Source: Iamia sp. SCSIO 61187 (GTDB lineage Bacteria; Actinomycetota; Acidimicrobiia; Acidimicrobiales; Iamiaceae). From it: a DNA stretch of 64,000 bases. Positions 51,621-60,390 of this stretch are shown piece after piece. Every line of letters begins with the position of its first letter. Positions within the stretch are counted from its first letter, which is position 1. The notes beneath the pieces are model-generated. The model did not search any database and had not been told where the DNA came from. It was given only the letters and a program-made list of their open reading frames with translations. The position numbers were made by a program, and so were the translations under genes. The stretch lies in assembly GCF_019443745.1 (NCBI RefSeq), contig NZ_CP050948.1, positions 3,352,001 through 3,416,000 of the forward strand, read 5' to 3'.

Positions 51621-52655
51621 TCAGCCGAGCGGGTGGTAGCCGGGGACGCCGGCGTGGGGGGTGTCGAGGTACACCTTGGCCTCGGGGTGACCGCTGAAGC
51701 GGCCGTGGCTCCAGCGGACCTCGACGTGGCCCCGCACGCTCACGTCGGCGCCGGCCTCGCGGTCGGCCACATTGGCCTGCCACCGCACCACGGGCTGGCC
51801 CGCGGGCTCGGGCCACACCTCGAAGGCGGTGAGCCGGTAGCGCTGCTGCCAGTCCCAGGCGGTGTCGATGCGGAGGCGCATCGGTGGCGCGGTCGCGGTC
51901 GAGGCGCCGAGGACGAAGTAGGGGGCGCCGCCGAGGCGGAGGAGCCGCCACAGGAGGCGTTCCTTGTCGGTGCGGTCGCCGAGCGTGCCCTTCCACCGGT
52001 CGGCCGAGCGCTCGGCCACGGCCCGGACGAAGGCGGCGTAGGGCTCCTCCACCGACGCCGGGGTGATGCGCTTGAACGCCGACTTGAGCAGGTCCCGGCC
52101 GCTCCGGGCCAGGTCGCCCACCATCTCGGGGACGTGGGCCAGCTCGGCCGCCCCGGCGATCCCGCTGGCGGCCAGCTCGTCGCGCGACGCCTCGTAGTAC
52201 CGCTGGAGCTCGGTGGGGGCCACGGTCGAGAACCAGTCCCCCGCCCGGGCCACGGGACCGGACAGCCCCCCGTCGAACAGTCCGGTCGGGGCCACGTTGT
52301 GCAGCACCTTCGACAGGTACTTGCACGAGACCAGGTAGACGCGGTCGACGCGGAGGTCGGCCGGCACGTCGGACTGGAGCGGCAGCTTGTCGGGCCCCTT
52401 CCACTCGACGCGGGTCGGCACCCGGCTGCGCAGCCCGTCGGTGGCCCGGAGGAAGGCCAGGCCGTTGTCCCAGGCCCGGTGGAAGTCGGCGTCGTGGTCA
52501 CCGGCGGCGCGGGCGGCGACGAGCCGGTCCCACGTGGCGTCGGGGACCCCGACGATCTCGGCCGGGCGGGCGGCGAGGGCCCAGTCGAGGTCGCCCAGGC
52601 CCATCATCGCCAGGCCCGTCGTGATCTCGGTGACCTCGGTCCGGAGCGACGGCAT
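51621..52655 (-). CDS. Conserved protein of unknown function
   Basis: 344 residues from MPSLRTEVTEI; the longer open frame upstream runs into the tandem palindromes and is not credible. No family is recognised. Around residues 90-130 a segment TRVEWKGPDKLPLQSDV...DRVYLVSCKYLSKVLHN has a D/E-K pattern faintly like restriction-nuclease folds. The rest alternates helices (ELQRYYEASRDELAASGI, GDLARSGRDLLKSAFKRI) with a beta-rich C-terminus (RYRLTAFEVWPE, HVEVRWSHGRFSGHPEAKVYLDTP). Convergent with the HxlR gene with 6 nt between stops. Confidence 0.6.
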   Translation of the reverse strand: MPSLRTEVTEITTGLAMMGLGDLDWALAARPAEIVGVPDATWDRLVAARAAGDHDADFHRAWDNGLAFLRATDGLRSRVPTRVEWKGPDKLPLQSDVPADLRVDRVYLVSCKYLSKVLHNVAPTGLFDGGLSGPVARAGDWFSTVAPTELQRYYEASRDELAASGIAGAAELAHVPEMVGDLARSGRDLLKSAFKRITPASVEEPYAAFVRAVAERSADRWKGTLGDRTDKERLLWRLLRLGGAPYFVLGASTATAPPMRLRIDTAWDWQQRYRLTAFEVWPEPAGQPVVRWQANVADREAGADVSVRGHVEVRWSHGRFSGHPEAKVYLDTPHAGVPGYHPLG

Positions 52656-52710
52656 CCCCAGAGCGTCGCACGTCCGCCCGGACCCGGTGGCGAGCCGGCG
52701 CGCCTCGGTC

Positions 52711-52760
52711 CGTTCTGTCGCGCTCACCGCTCACCCGTGAGCGCCTGGCGCGACAGAACG
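52711..52760. repeat. 50-nt palindrome with GTTCTG arms, tandem copy 1
   Basis: Perfect 13-bp arms CGTTCTGTCGCGC and GCGCGACAGAACG around a 24-nt interior that itself contains GCTCAC-cc-GTGAGC. It belongs to the same family as 31149-31198 and the next copy. Confidence 0.7.
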
Positions 52761-52781
52761 AGGTACGCCCGGCACGCCAAC

Positions 52782-52831
52782 GGTTCTGTCGCGCTGAGCG
52801 GTCACCGGTGAGCGCCTGGCGCGACAGTACG
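52782..52831. repeat. 50-nt palindrome with GTTCTG arms, tandem copy 2
   Basis: GTTCTGTCGCGC and GCGCGACAGTAC arms (one mismatch) with GGTCACCGGTGAGCGCCTG inside. Twenty-one bases separate it from copy 1, and both are in the same orientation. The pair fills the gap between two minus-strand genes and ends 44 nt after the GDPD 3' end. Confidence 0.7.
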
Positions 52832-52875
52832 GGATCGGCCCGACTCGGGCCGCCGTCGTCGGGCCGGGGCGACGA

Positions 52876-53625
52876 TCAGGCCAGGGTGGCGACGGCCTCG
52901 ACGAGCACGGCCGGGTCGTCGGAGCACACCCCGTCGGCGCCGCGGGCGAAGACCGCGGCGGCCACCGCCGGGTCGAGCGTGTTCCAGCCCACGATGCCGG
53001 CACCCGTCGCCCGCACCGCCGCGACCCAGGCCTCGGTCAGCGGGGCCAGGGCGCCGGCGCCGAAGACGTCGTAGCAGGGGTGGACGAAGTCGAGGTCGAG
53101 CCCCCGCACCAGGCTGTGGACGTCGATGCCGGGGTCGTGGAACAGGAGGCTGGTGGTGAGGCCGGCCTCGGACTTGAGCCGTCCGGCCAGGTCGGCCCGG
53201 AAGCTGGCGCCGACGGCGTGGTCGGCCAGCCCGTGCGCCCGCAGGAGGTCGCCGAGGACGACCGGGCCGCCGGGCAGCAGCTGCTTGACGTCGAGGTAGA
53301 TGCCCAGGCCGGCCTCGGCCACCACGGCCAGGACGTCGTCGAGCCGGGGTGGGTCCGGAGCCTCGGCCTCCGCCGCCGCGGCGCGCACCTCGGCCTCGGT
53401 CATCTGGGAGATCCACCGCACGCCGCCGCCGGCGACCACCCCGTCGTGGACGGCCAGGAGGACGCCGTCGGCGGTCATGTTCACGTCGACCTCGACGTCG
53501 GTCGCACCCCGGGCGGCAGCCTGGCGCACCGCCTCGGGCGAGTTCTCGGGGGCGAAGAGCGACGCCCCCCGGTGGGCGATCAGGTGCCGCTCGCCACCGG
53601 GCACCCAGTGCCCCGGCTCGGGCAC
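52876..53625 (-). CDS. Glycerophosphodiester phosphodiesterase family protein
   Basis: 249 residues from GTG. TIM-barrel motifs: LIAHRGASLFAPENSPEA (catalytic HR), VEVDVNMTADGVLLAVHD (metal and catalytic His), YLDVKQL, and the C-terminal GIVGWNTLDP and GADGVCSDDP. It hydrolyses glycerophosphodiesters to glycerol 3-phosphate. No signal peptide, so it is likely cytoplasmic. The start lies 1 nt after the stop of the upstream methyltransferase. Confidence 0.9.
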   Translation of the reverse strand: MPEPGHWVPGGERHLIAHRGASLFAPENSPEAVRQAAARGATDVEVDVNMTADGVLLAVHDGVVAGGGVRWISQMTEAEVRAAAAEAEAPDPPRLDDVLAVVAEAGLGIYLDVKQLLPGGPVVLGDLLRAHGLADHAVGASFRADLAGRLKSEAGLTTSLLFHDPGIDVHSLVRGLDLDFVHPCYDVFGAGALAPLTEAWVAAVRATGAGIVGWNTLDPAVAAAVFARGADGVCSDDPAVLVEAVATLA

Positions 53626-53626
53626 C

Positions 53627-55066
53627 TCAGCGGGGCTCGAGGTCGTCGGCGCGCCAGAACCCGAGCTCGGGCCGGTCGACGGACCCCGACGCGTAGGCCG
53701 CCAGCCGGCGCCGCCCTTCGGGCGAGAGCACCTCGACCACGTCGAACAGGGCGGCGGGGCCGGCCGAGCGGAGGGCCCGGTCGATGGCCGAGCGGGGCCT
53801 GGGCGCCGAGGGCACCAGCAGCACCGGCGGGTCGCCGTCGTTGACCCCGGCGATGACGGCGCCCCGACCCACGGCGGCCATGGCCGTGTCGGTGCGGGCC
53901 AGGCCCGACGGCGCCACCGTGAACCCCCCGGCCAGCTCGAACAGCCAGCGTCGGCCCGAGGCGTCGACGGCGGTGACCGGCACCGTGAGGCCGACGCCGG
54001 CGACGACGTGCTTCTCCTTCACGTCGGCGAAGCCGACCTCGCCGAGCACGGCCATCGCCAGCTTCCGCATGGCGTCGCCCCGCACCCGGGCCTCGGCCAG
54101 CGCTGCTTCGGCCGGGTCGGCCACCCGCGCCACCACGGCCGCCTGCTCGACCTCGACCCGGCGGCGGGCGATGGCGACGTAGGCGGGGTCGAGGTCGTAG
54201 CCCGCGTACCGGCGCCCGGTGCGCACGGCGGCGACGGCGGTGGTGCCCGAGCCCAGGAAGGGGTCGACGACGAGGTCGTCGGCGTAGGTGTAGAGCTCGA
54301 TCAGCCGCTGCGGGAGGGCGACCGGGAACGGGGCGGGGTGCTCGACGCGCGACGCCGACTCGGTCGGCATCTCCCACACGTCGAGGGTGGCGTCGAGGAA
54401 CTCGTCGCCGGTGATGGTGGCGGCGTGGGGCAGCCCCTCGGCCTTGCGTTCGGCCGGCGTCAGGGCCCGCTCGAAGCGGCCCTTGGCCGCGATGACGACC
54501 CGCTCGGTGAGGTCGCGCAGGACGGGGTTGCGCGGCTGGCGGTAGGTGCCCCACGCGCAGTTGCCGCCGGCACCGCGGGCCTTGACCCACACCACCTCGC
54601 CCCGGATGAGCAGCCCGAGGTCGTCCTGGAGGATCCGGATCACGTCGGCCGACAGCGAGCGGTAGGGCTTGCGCCCGAGGTTGGCGATGTTGACGGCGAT
54701 GCGGCCGCCGGGTTCGAGCACCCGGACGCACTCGGCGAAGACGTCGCGCAGCATGGCGACGTACTCGACGTAGCTGTCGGGAACCGCCGGGTTGTCGGCG
54801 TCGATGATCTCGTAGGCCTTGCCGGCGAAGTAGGGCGGCGAGGTGACGACCAGGGCGACCGAGCCGTCCTTGAGGTCGCTCATGTCGCGGGCGTCGCCGT
54901 GGACGAGGGGCTCGTCGGGCGAGTGCCGGACGACGGTGTCGTCGGTGCTCAGCTCGGGGGTGGTGAAGCGGGCGTAGAAGTCGGAGGCGTCGTGGCTCTC
55001 GCGCCGGCCCACGCCGAAGGCCGAGGTGGAGGTGGGCCGCCGTGGGCGCCGGGGGGTGTCGGCCAT
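53627..55066 (-). CDS. Orphan site-specific DNA methyltransferase (TSPPY type) with C-terminal nuclease-like domain
   Basis: 479 residues. Catalytic motif IV VVTSPPYFAGKAYE (~75-88), motif I near the other end (VVDPFLGSGTTAVAAVRTGRRYAGYDLDP, ~270-298), i.e. the beta-class order, with the N4-cytosine/N6-adenine type SPPY. The last ~130 residues are separate: VTAVDASGRRWLFELAGGFTVAPSGLARTDTAMAAVGRGAVIAG resembles a PD-(D/E)xK fold in which the lysine is missing. No partner restriction enzyme is adjacent. It could protect DNA, mark sites for regulation, or be a self-contained system with an inactive nuclease. Confidence 0.87.
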   Translation of the reverse strand: MADTPRRPRRPTSTSAFGVGRRESHDASDFYARFTTPELSTDDTVVRHSPDEPLVHGDARDMSDLKDGSVALVVTSPPYFAGKAYEIIDADNPAVPDSYVEYVAMLRDVFAECVRVLEPGGRIAVNIANLGRKPYRSLSADVIRILQDDLGLLIRGEVVWVKARGAGGNCAWGTYRQPRNPVLRDLTERVVIAAKGRFERALTPAERKAEGLPHAATITGDEFLDATLDVWEMPTESASRVEHPAPFPVALPQRLIELYTYADDLVVDPFLGSGTTAVAAVRTGRRYAGYDLDPAYVAIARRRVEVEQAAVVARVADPAEAALAEARVRGDAMRKLAMAVLGEVGFADVKEKHVVAGVGLTVPVTAVDASGRRWLFELAGGFTVAPSGLARTDTAMAAVGRGAVIAGVNDGDPPVLLVPSAPRPRSAIDRALRSAGPAALFDVVEVLSPEGRRRLAAYASGSVDRPELGFWRADDLEPR

Positions 55067-55194
55067 GGGAGAACCGTAACGGAGGGGTGTGACAGTCCGA
55101 GCGGAGCGAGGCCGCTCAGGGCGGCGGGCGGGGTCGGAGGACGTGTGACAGCCGAGCCGACGGGCTGCGCCCGGGTGGGGCGGGCAGCCGGAAC

Positions 55195-55200
55195 TAGCCT
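55195..55200 (+). promoter_or_regulatory. Putative leaderless -10 box of the glycan cluster
   Basis: TAGCCT followed by 9 nt and the ATG; no Shine-Dalgarno. It would drive the coiled-coil protein and the two overlapping glycosyltransferase genes. Confidence 0.35.
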
Positions 55201-55209
55201 CGCCGGGCC

Positions 55210-56502
55210 ATGGCCGCCGACGACGACACCACCCCGACCGACCCGGCCAGCGTCATCGACGCGGTGGCGGCGGGTGCCGCCCGCCCCGAGGGCGAGGACG
55301 AGCACGACGGCGTCCCCGGCGGGGCCGACGACGAGGTGGCGGCGTGGCGCGACAAGCTGGCCACGGCGGCCATCTCCCCCCGGGCCAAGGAGGCCCTGAC
55401 CGAGAGCCGCGAGCACCTCGACGCCGCCTGGCACAGCTCCGACGCCGGCACCGAGGCGGCCCCGGCGGGCAAGCTCCGCCACGCCCACCGGGCCGCCCTC
55501 GTCGGCATGCGCCACGTCACCTCCCACCAGGTCCCGTTCAACCGGGAGCTGGTCGTGGCGGTCGACCGCCTGACGCGCGTCGTCGAGGAGCTGGCCACCC
55601 GGCTGGAGCTGGTGGACACCCTCGAGGAGCGCTACGGCGGCATCCTCCGCCGGGCCCAGGCCGGGGTGGCGACCGCCGGGGTGCAGATCGACGACCTGGC
55701 CGGGGAGCTGGCCGAGGTGGTGGCCGGGCTGGAGGACGTCACCGCCCGCCTGGCCGACGTCGAGGCCGACGTCGCCGGGCAGCGCCAGGTGCTCGGGGCG
55801 ACGCGAGCCCGCGAGGACGTGGTCCTCCGCACCCTCACCGGTGCAGCCGGCACCGGCACCGGCACCGACACGGCGACCCTGGCCGCCGAGGTCGACCGGG
55901 CCGACGCCGCCCTCCTCCGCCGGCTGGCCGCCGCCGGCCGGCCCCGCCCCGAGACGGTGCTGGCCTGGGCCCGCCAGCTCGAGCCGGCGGTCGCCGCCGC
56001 TGCGGCCGGTGCGCCGGTGCTGGACCTCGACCCCGACCGGGGCGAGTGGCTCGACGTCTGGGCCGGGCTCGAGGGACCGGCGAGCGGCGTCGAGAGCGAC
56101 CCAGCAGCCGCGGCCGTGCTCCGCGAGCGGGGCCACGACGTCTCCGACGGCGAGCCCGTCGCCCACCTCGCCGAGCTCCCGGCCGGCTCGCTCGGCGCCG
56201 TCACGGCCGTGGCCCTGGCCGACGTCCGCCCCCTGGGCGAGCTGGTCGCCGTGGTCGACGCCGCCGTCACCGCCCTCCGGCCGGGTGGGGCCCTCGTGCT
56301 GGTGGTCGCCGACCCCGCCGGCGCCGCCACCGGCGACGTCCTCTGGGCCGACCCCCGGCGCCGGCCCGTCCACCCCGACGCCCTCGTGCTCCTCGCCCTC
56401 GACCGGGGCTTCGCCGAGGCCGAGGTCGTCGGTCTCGAGGACGGACCCCCCTCCCTGGCTCTGGTGGCCCGCACCGCGGGCGGCGCGCCGCCGCCGGCGT
56501 GA
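55210..56502 (+). CDS. Coiled-coil protein with degenerate methyltransferase-like C-terminal domain
   Basis: 430 residues. Residues 100-200 are helical and likely coiled-coil (VVAVDRLTRVVEELATRLELVDTL, GELAEVVAGLEDVTARLADVEADVAG). A Gly/Thr repeat (GTGTGTDTATL) links to residues ~255-425, which read like a Rossmann methyltransferase without a clear SAM motif (PVLDLDPDRGEWLDVWAGL, AVTALRPGGALVLVVADP). Similar layouts occur in O-antigen chain-length or methylation proteins. It precedes two glycosyltransferases with a 4-nt overlap, so it probably helps to assemble the glycan. Confidence 0.65.
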   Translation: MAADDDTTPTDPASVIDAVAAGAARPEGEDEHDGVPGGADDEVAAWRDKLATAAISPRAKEALTESREHLDAAWHSSDAGTEAAPAGKLRHAHRAALVGMRHVTSHQVPFNRELVVAVDRLTRVVEELATRLELVDTLEERYGGILRRAQAGVATAGVQIDDLAGELAEVVAGLEDVTARLADVEADVAGQRQVLGATRAREDVVLRTLTGAAGTGTGTDTATLAAEVDRADAALLRRLAAAGRPRPETVLAWARQLEPAVAAAAAGAPVLDLDPDRGEWLDVWAGLEGPASGVESDPAAAAVLRERGHDVSDGEPVAHLAELPAGSLGAVTAVALADVRPLGELVAVVDAAVTALRPGGALVLVVADPAGAATGDVLWADPRRRPVHPDALVLLALDRGFAEAEVVGLEDGPPSLALVARTAGGAPPPA

Positions 56503-57803
56503 CCCCTCGCCGGTCGGGGCGCGGCCGCCGCATCGCCGTGCTCAAGCCCGACGTGGGCGTGGCCGGCGGGTTCGAGCGGGTGGCGGCGCGGGTCGAGGCG
56601 ACCCTGCGGGCCGACGGGCACGACGTCACCCGCCTGAGCGTCGAGCTGCCGTGGGACCCCCGCCCGCGGGTCTTCGGCACCGCCATCTCGCCCGAGGCGT
56701 GGTGGTCGTCGCCGGAGTACTTCCGCTACCTGGCCGGGGTGGAGGAGTTCGACCGGGTGGTCACCCGGCGCTTCGACGCCGTCGTGTCCACCCAGCCCCC
56801 CTCGACCACGCACCGCCACCCCCGCCACCTGGCGCTGTTCTTCCACCACCACCGCGTCTTCTACGACCTGGAGGACGTGTGGCTGGCGGGCGGGTTCGCC
56901 CCCGACCCGGACCTCCATCGCCAGGCCGGCATCCGCGTCCGCGCCCTCGACCAGCCCCGGTTCGAGGCCGTGCGGTGGTTCGCAGCCGGCTCCGAGACGG
57001 TGCGCCGCCGGCTCGGGCACTTCAACGGCATCGACCGGGTGTCGCTCTTCCACGCCGGGATGGCCGTGGGCGGCACCGTCGCCGCCGCCGCCCGCCGGGC
57101 CGCGGCCGGTGAGCGGCGCGACGGACCCGTGCTCTGCGTCGGCCGGCTCGAGTTCCCCAAGCGGCCCGAGCTGCTCGTCGCCGCCATGCGCCGGCTGCCC
57201 GAGGTCCCCGCCGTCCTCGTGGGCGACGGCGGCCGCACCGAGTGGGTCCGGGCCATCGACCACCGGCTCTCCCGCCCCGGGCTCGACCTCGACCGGGTCG
57301 ACGAGACCGCCCTGTGGTGCTGCCGGGTCGACGACGGCGAGCGGGCGCCGCGCGGGTGGCGGTCGAACGTCGCGGTGGCGGGCCGGGTCGACGACCCCAC
57401 GCTCGAGCACCTCTACGCCACGGCGCCGTGCGTGGTCGCCCCCGCCCTCGACGAGGACTACGGGCTCACGGCGATCGAGGCCATGGCCCACGGGGCGCCC
57501 GTCGTGGTGTGCGAGGACGGGGGCGGTCTGGCCGACCTGGTCGACCACGAGGTCGACGGCCTGGTGGTGGCGCCGACCGGCGCCGCCATCGCCGCCGCCG
57601 TCGAACGGATCCTCACCGACCCCGACCTGGCCGCCACCCTGGCCGCCGGCGCCCTCCGGCGGGCGGCGGCGACCACGTGGGCCCGGGCCGACGACCAGAT
57701 CCGGGCCGCCCTCGCCATCACCTTCGACGAGGCCGAGCCCGATGGCGACCTGGTGACGGTCGGGGGCGACACCGCCGCCGTCGGATCGGTCGACGGGCCG
57801 TGA
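56499..57803 (+). CDS. GT4-family glycosyltransferase
   Basis: 434 residues from GTG overlapping the previous stop. N-terminal Rossmann half with IAVLKPDVGVAGGFERVAARVE; C-terminal GT-B half with LCVGRLEFPKRPELLVAAM and the nucleotide-sugar ExxxxxxxE motif EDYGLTAIEAMAHGAPVVVCEDGG. Retaining transferase acting on a surface glycan precursor in the cytoplasm. Donor and acceptor unknown. Overlaps the next gene by 4 nt. Confidence 0.9.
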   Translation: MTPRRSGRGRRIAVLKPDVGVAGGFERVAARVEATLRADGHDVTRLSVELPWDPRPRVFGTAISPEAWWSSPEYFRYLAGVEEFDRVVTRRFDAVVSTQPPSTTHRHPRHLALFFHHHRVFYDLEDVWLAGGFAPDPDLHRQAGIRVRALDQPRFEAVRWFAAGSETVRRRLGHFNGIDRVSLFHAGMAVGGTVAAAARRAAAGERRDGPVLCVGRLEFPKRPELLVAAMRRLPEVPAVLVGDGGRTEWVRAIDHRLSRPGLDLDRVDETALWCCRVDDGERAPRGWRSNVAVAGRVDDPTLEHLYATAPCVVAPALDEDYGLTAIEAMAHGAPVVVCEDGGGLADLVDHEVDGLVVAPTGAAIAAAVERILTDPDLAATLAAGALRRAAATTWARADDQIRAALAITFDEAEPDGDLVTVGGDTAAVGSVDGP

Positions 57804-60310
57804 GGGTCGCCGTCGTCGCCCCCCGGTCCGAGCCGCCCACCGTCGGCGGGGCCGAGCGGGCCTGGACCGGGCTGGTCGGGGCCCTCGCCGCCGCGGGCCA
57901 CGAGGCCGAGCTGGTGACCCGGCCCGTGGCGGAGGGCTCCTTCGCCGAGGTGGCGGCGGGCTACCGCACCTTCGCCGCCCTCGACCTGTCGGGCCACGAC
58001 CTGGTCATCAGCTCCAAGTACCCGGCCTGGATGGCGCCGCACCCCCGGCACGTGCTCTGGATGTTCCACCCGCTGCGCGGCCTCTACGACACCTACCACC
58101 TGTTCCGGGCCCCGATGGACCCCGGGCCGGTGGCGGACCCGACGCGGGCCCTGCTCGACCTCGTCGCCGGCCCGGCCCGCCGCGACCGGGTGACCGAGGT
58201 GCTCGACGCCGTCGACGCCGCCGTGGCCGAGCTGGGCGCCGACCACGACGACCTGCGCCTGCCGGGCCCGACGTCGCGCCTCGTCGTCCACTGGCTCGAC
58301 CGGGTCGCCCTGGCGCCGGGGGCGATCGCCCGGCACACCGCCCTGTCGCGGACCATCGCCGTCCGAGCCGACTACCTGCCGCCGGGCGTCGGGGCCCACG
58401 TCGCCCACGCCCCCTCCGACGTGCCCGCCTCCCACCCGCTCCCCGGCGCCCCGGCAGGGGACGCCGAGCGGCCCCGGACCCACCTGTTCACCACCAGCCG
58501 CCTCGACGGGCCCAAGCGGATCGACCTGGTCATCCGGGCCATGGCCCACGTCCCCGGCGAGGTCCCCCTCCTCGTCGCCGGCACCGGCCCCGACGAGGAG
58601 CGCCTGCGCGCCCTCGCCGCCGAGGACCCGCGCATCCGGTTCCTCGGCCGGGTGACCGACGAGGAGCTGGGCCGCCTCTACGCCGAGGCCATCGCCGTGC
58701 CCTTCGTCCCCTACGACGAGGACTACGGCCTCATCACCGTCGAGGCCATGGCCGCCGGCGCCCCCGTCGTCACCGTCGCCGACAGCGGCGGACCCACCGA
58801 GGTGATCCGCGACGGCGTCGACGGCCTGATCACCGACGCCACCCCCGAGGCCCTCGGCGCCGCCCTGGCCGGCCTGGTCGCCGACCGGGCCCGGGCCCGG
58901 GAGGTGGGCGAGGCCGCCCGGCGCCGGGCCGCCCGCATCTCGTGGCCGGCGGCGGTCCGCACGATCCTCGGCGACCTGGCCGACGACGCCCCGCCTCCGG
59001 CCCCGGACCGCCGACCGGGGCCGGGCACCGGTCGGAGGTCGGCGGGCCCGGGGGGACGGCCCAAGGTCGTGGTGCTGACGACGTTCCGGGTGGCCGACCG
59101 GGGCCACGGGGGGCAGCTCCGGAGCTTCCACCTCTACGGGGCGCTCGGCCGCCACGCCGACGTCGAGATCGTGAGCCTCACCGACGGCGGCGACGCCGGC
59201 TCGACCGAGCTGGCTCCGGGCCTGGTCGAGACGGCCGTGCCGGTGAGCGACGCCCAACGGGCGGCGGCCGAGGAGATGTCCCTCGCCGTGGGGATCCCCG
59301 TGAGCGACCTGGCCGCCGGGAGCGAGATCGAGCTCACCCCCGCCTACCTCCGGGCCCTCCGGACCGCGGCCCGCACCGCCGACGTGGTGATCCTGGCCGA
59401 GCCCTACCTCCACCCCGCCCTGGCCGCCGCCGGCGTCGACCTCCCCTTCGTGTACGACGCCTTCAACGTCGAGGCCGACCTCAAGGGCGACGTCCTCCCC
59501 CCCACCCGGGCCGGGCGGGCCGTCCTCGACCGGGTGACCGCCCTCGAGGCGCGGGTCTGCGCCGAGGCGGCCGCCATCACCGCCTGCAGCCGGGCCGACG
59601 CCCACGCCCTCGCCGCCGCCGGTGGCCGGTCGAGCCGGGTGGCCACGGTCGTGCCCAACGGCACCGACGTGCGGGCCCACCCGATGCCCGACCCCGAGAC
59701 CCGGCGCCGCCGCGGGGCGCGCTGGCTCGAGCGCTACCGGGCCCTGGACCCCCGGCCGAGCCGCCTCGAGGCCATCGCCGTGTTCTTCGGCAGCTGGCAC
59801 CCGCCCAACCTCGACGCCGCCGAGGCCGTGCTGTGGGCGGCGCCCGCCGTGCCCGAGGTCCTCTTCGTCCTCGGCGGGCGCCACGGCGATGCCTTCGAGG
59901 GGCGACGGTTGCCGGGCAACGTCGTGTTCACCGGCGTGGTGCCCACCTCGGCCAAGGACGCCCTGCTGAGCGCGGCCCACGTCGCCCTCAACCCGGTGCG
60001 GCTCGGGTCGGGCACGAACCTCAAGATCATCGAGTACCTGGCCGCCGGCATCCCCGTGGCGTCGTCGACGTTCGGGGTCCGGGGCCTCGAGGTGGCCAAC
60101 GGCGTCCACGCCGTCATCGGCGACGACGTCCGGACCGCCGTCCAGTCCGTCCTCGCCGACCCCGAAGCCGCCGACGAGCGGGCCCGGGCCGGCCGGGCGC
60201 TGGTTGAGGAGGCCTACGACTGGTCGACCCTCGGGGAGCGGCTGTGGGCCGTCGTCGCCGACGTCATCGGGACGGCGAGGGGCCCGTCGGCCCCGGCCCG
60301 CCGGGGCTGA
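57800..60310 (+). CDS. Two-domain GT4 glycosyltransferase (fusion)
   Basis: 836 residues from GTG. Domain 1 (~1-395): RVAVVAPRSEPPTVGGAERA, FTTSRLDGPKRIDLVIRAM, EDYGLITVEAMAAGAPVV. A Pro/Gly-rich linker (PPPAPDRRPGPGTGRRSAGPGG) leads to domain 2 (~420-830): VVVLTTFRVADRGHGGQLRSFHLY, FVYDAFNVEADL, VFFGSWHPPNLDAAEAV, GSGTNLKIIEYLAAGIPVASS. Each has a full GT-B layout, so one protein probably adds two successive sugars. Domain 2 lacks the standard E-x7-E; it has the variant NLKIIEYLAAG. Confidence 0.9.
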   Translation: MRVAVVAPRSEPPTVGGAERAWTGLVGALAAAGHEAELVTRPVAEGSFAEVAAGYRTFAALDLSGHDLVISSKYPAWMAPHPRHVLWMFHPLRGLYDTYHLFRAPMDPGPVADPTRALLDLVAGPARRDRVTEVLDAVDAAVAELGADHDDLRLPGPTSRLVVHWLDRVALAPGAIARHTALSRTIAVRADYLPPGVGAHVAHAPSDVPASHPLPGAPAGDAERPRTHLFTTSRLDGPKRIDLVIRAMAHVPGEVPLLVAGTGPDEERLRALAAEDPRIRFLGRVTDEELGRLYAEAIAVPFVPYDEDYGLITVEAMAAGAPVVTVADSGGPTEVIRDGVDGLITDATPEALGAALAGLVADRARAREVGEAARRRAARISWPAAVRTILGDLADDAPPPAPDRRPGPGTGRRSAGPGGRPKVVVLTTFRVADRGHGGQLRSFHLYGALGRHADVEIVSLTDGGDAGSTELAPGLVETAVPVSDAQRAAAEEMSLAVGIPVSDLAAGSEIELTPAYLRALRTAARTADVVILAEPYLHPALAAAGVDLPFVYDAFNVEADLKGDVLPPTRAGRAVLDRVTALEARVCAEAAAITACSRADAHALAAAGGRSSRVATVVPNGTDVRAHPMPDPETRRRRGARWLERYRALDPRPSRLEAIAVFFGSWHPPNLDAAEAVLWAAPAVPEVLFVLGGRHGDAFEGRRLPGNVVFTGVVPTSAKDALLSAAHVALNPVRLGSGTNLKIIEYLAAGIPVASSTFGVRGLEVANGVHAVIGDDVRTAVQSVLADPEAADERARAGRALVEEAYDWSTLGERLWAVVADVIGTARGPSAPARRG

Positions 60311-60360
60311 CGGGGCGGGGCCACCGCCACCGCCGATCGGGTCCGCGAGCAGGCGCCCGG

Positions 60361-60366
60361 TACCCT
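60361..60366 (+). promoter_or_regulatory. Putative -10 box of the exporter genes
   Basis: TACCCT fits TANNNT; a start site near 60373 would give an 18-nt leader carrying the GAGGAG ribosome site of the permease gene. This suggests that the exporter has its own promoter. Confidence 0.35.
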
Positions 60367-60390
60367 TGTCCGGCACTCCGAGGAGACCGA

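Noticed and set aside
52656..52727. N-terminal extension of the 344-residue protein up to a GTG at 52727
   Set aside because: The extension is encoded by the palindromic repeat and low-complexity sequence; the ATG at 52655 opens the conserved-looking part.
57458..60376. Long minus-strand frame opposite the double GT4
   Set aside because: Shadow of strong plus-strand codon bias; the sense protein has complete GT-B motifs.
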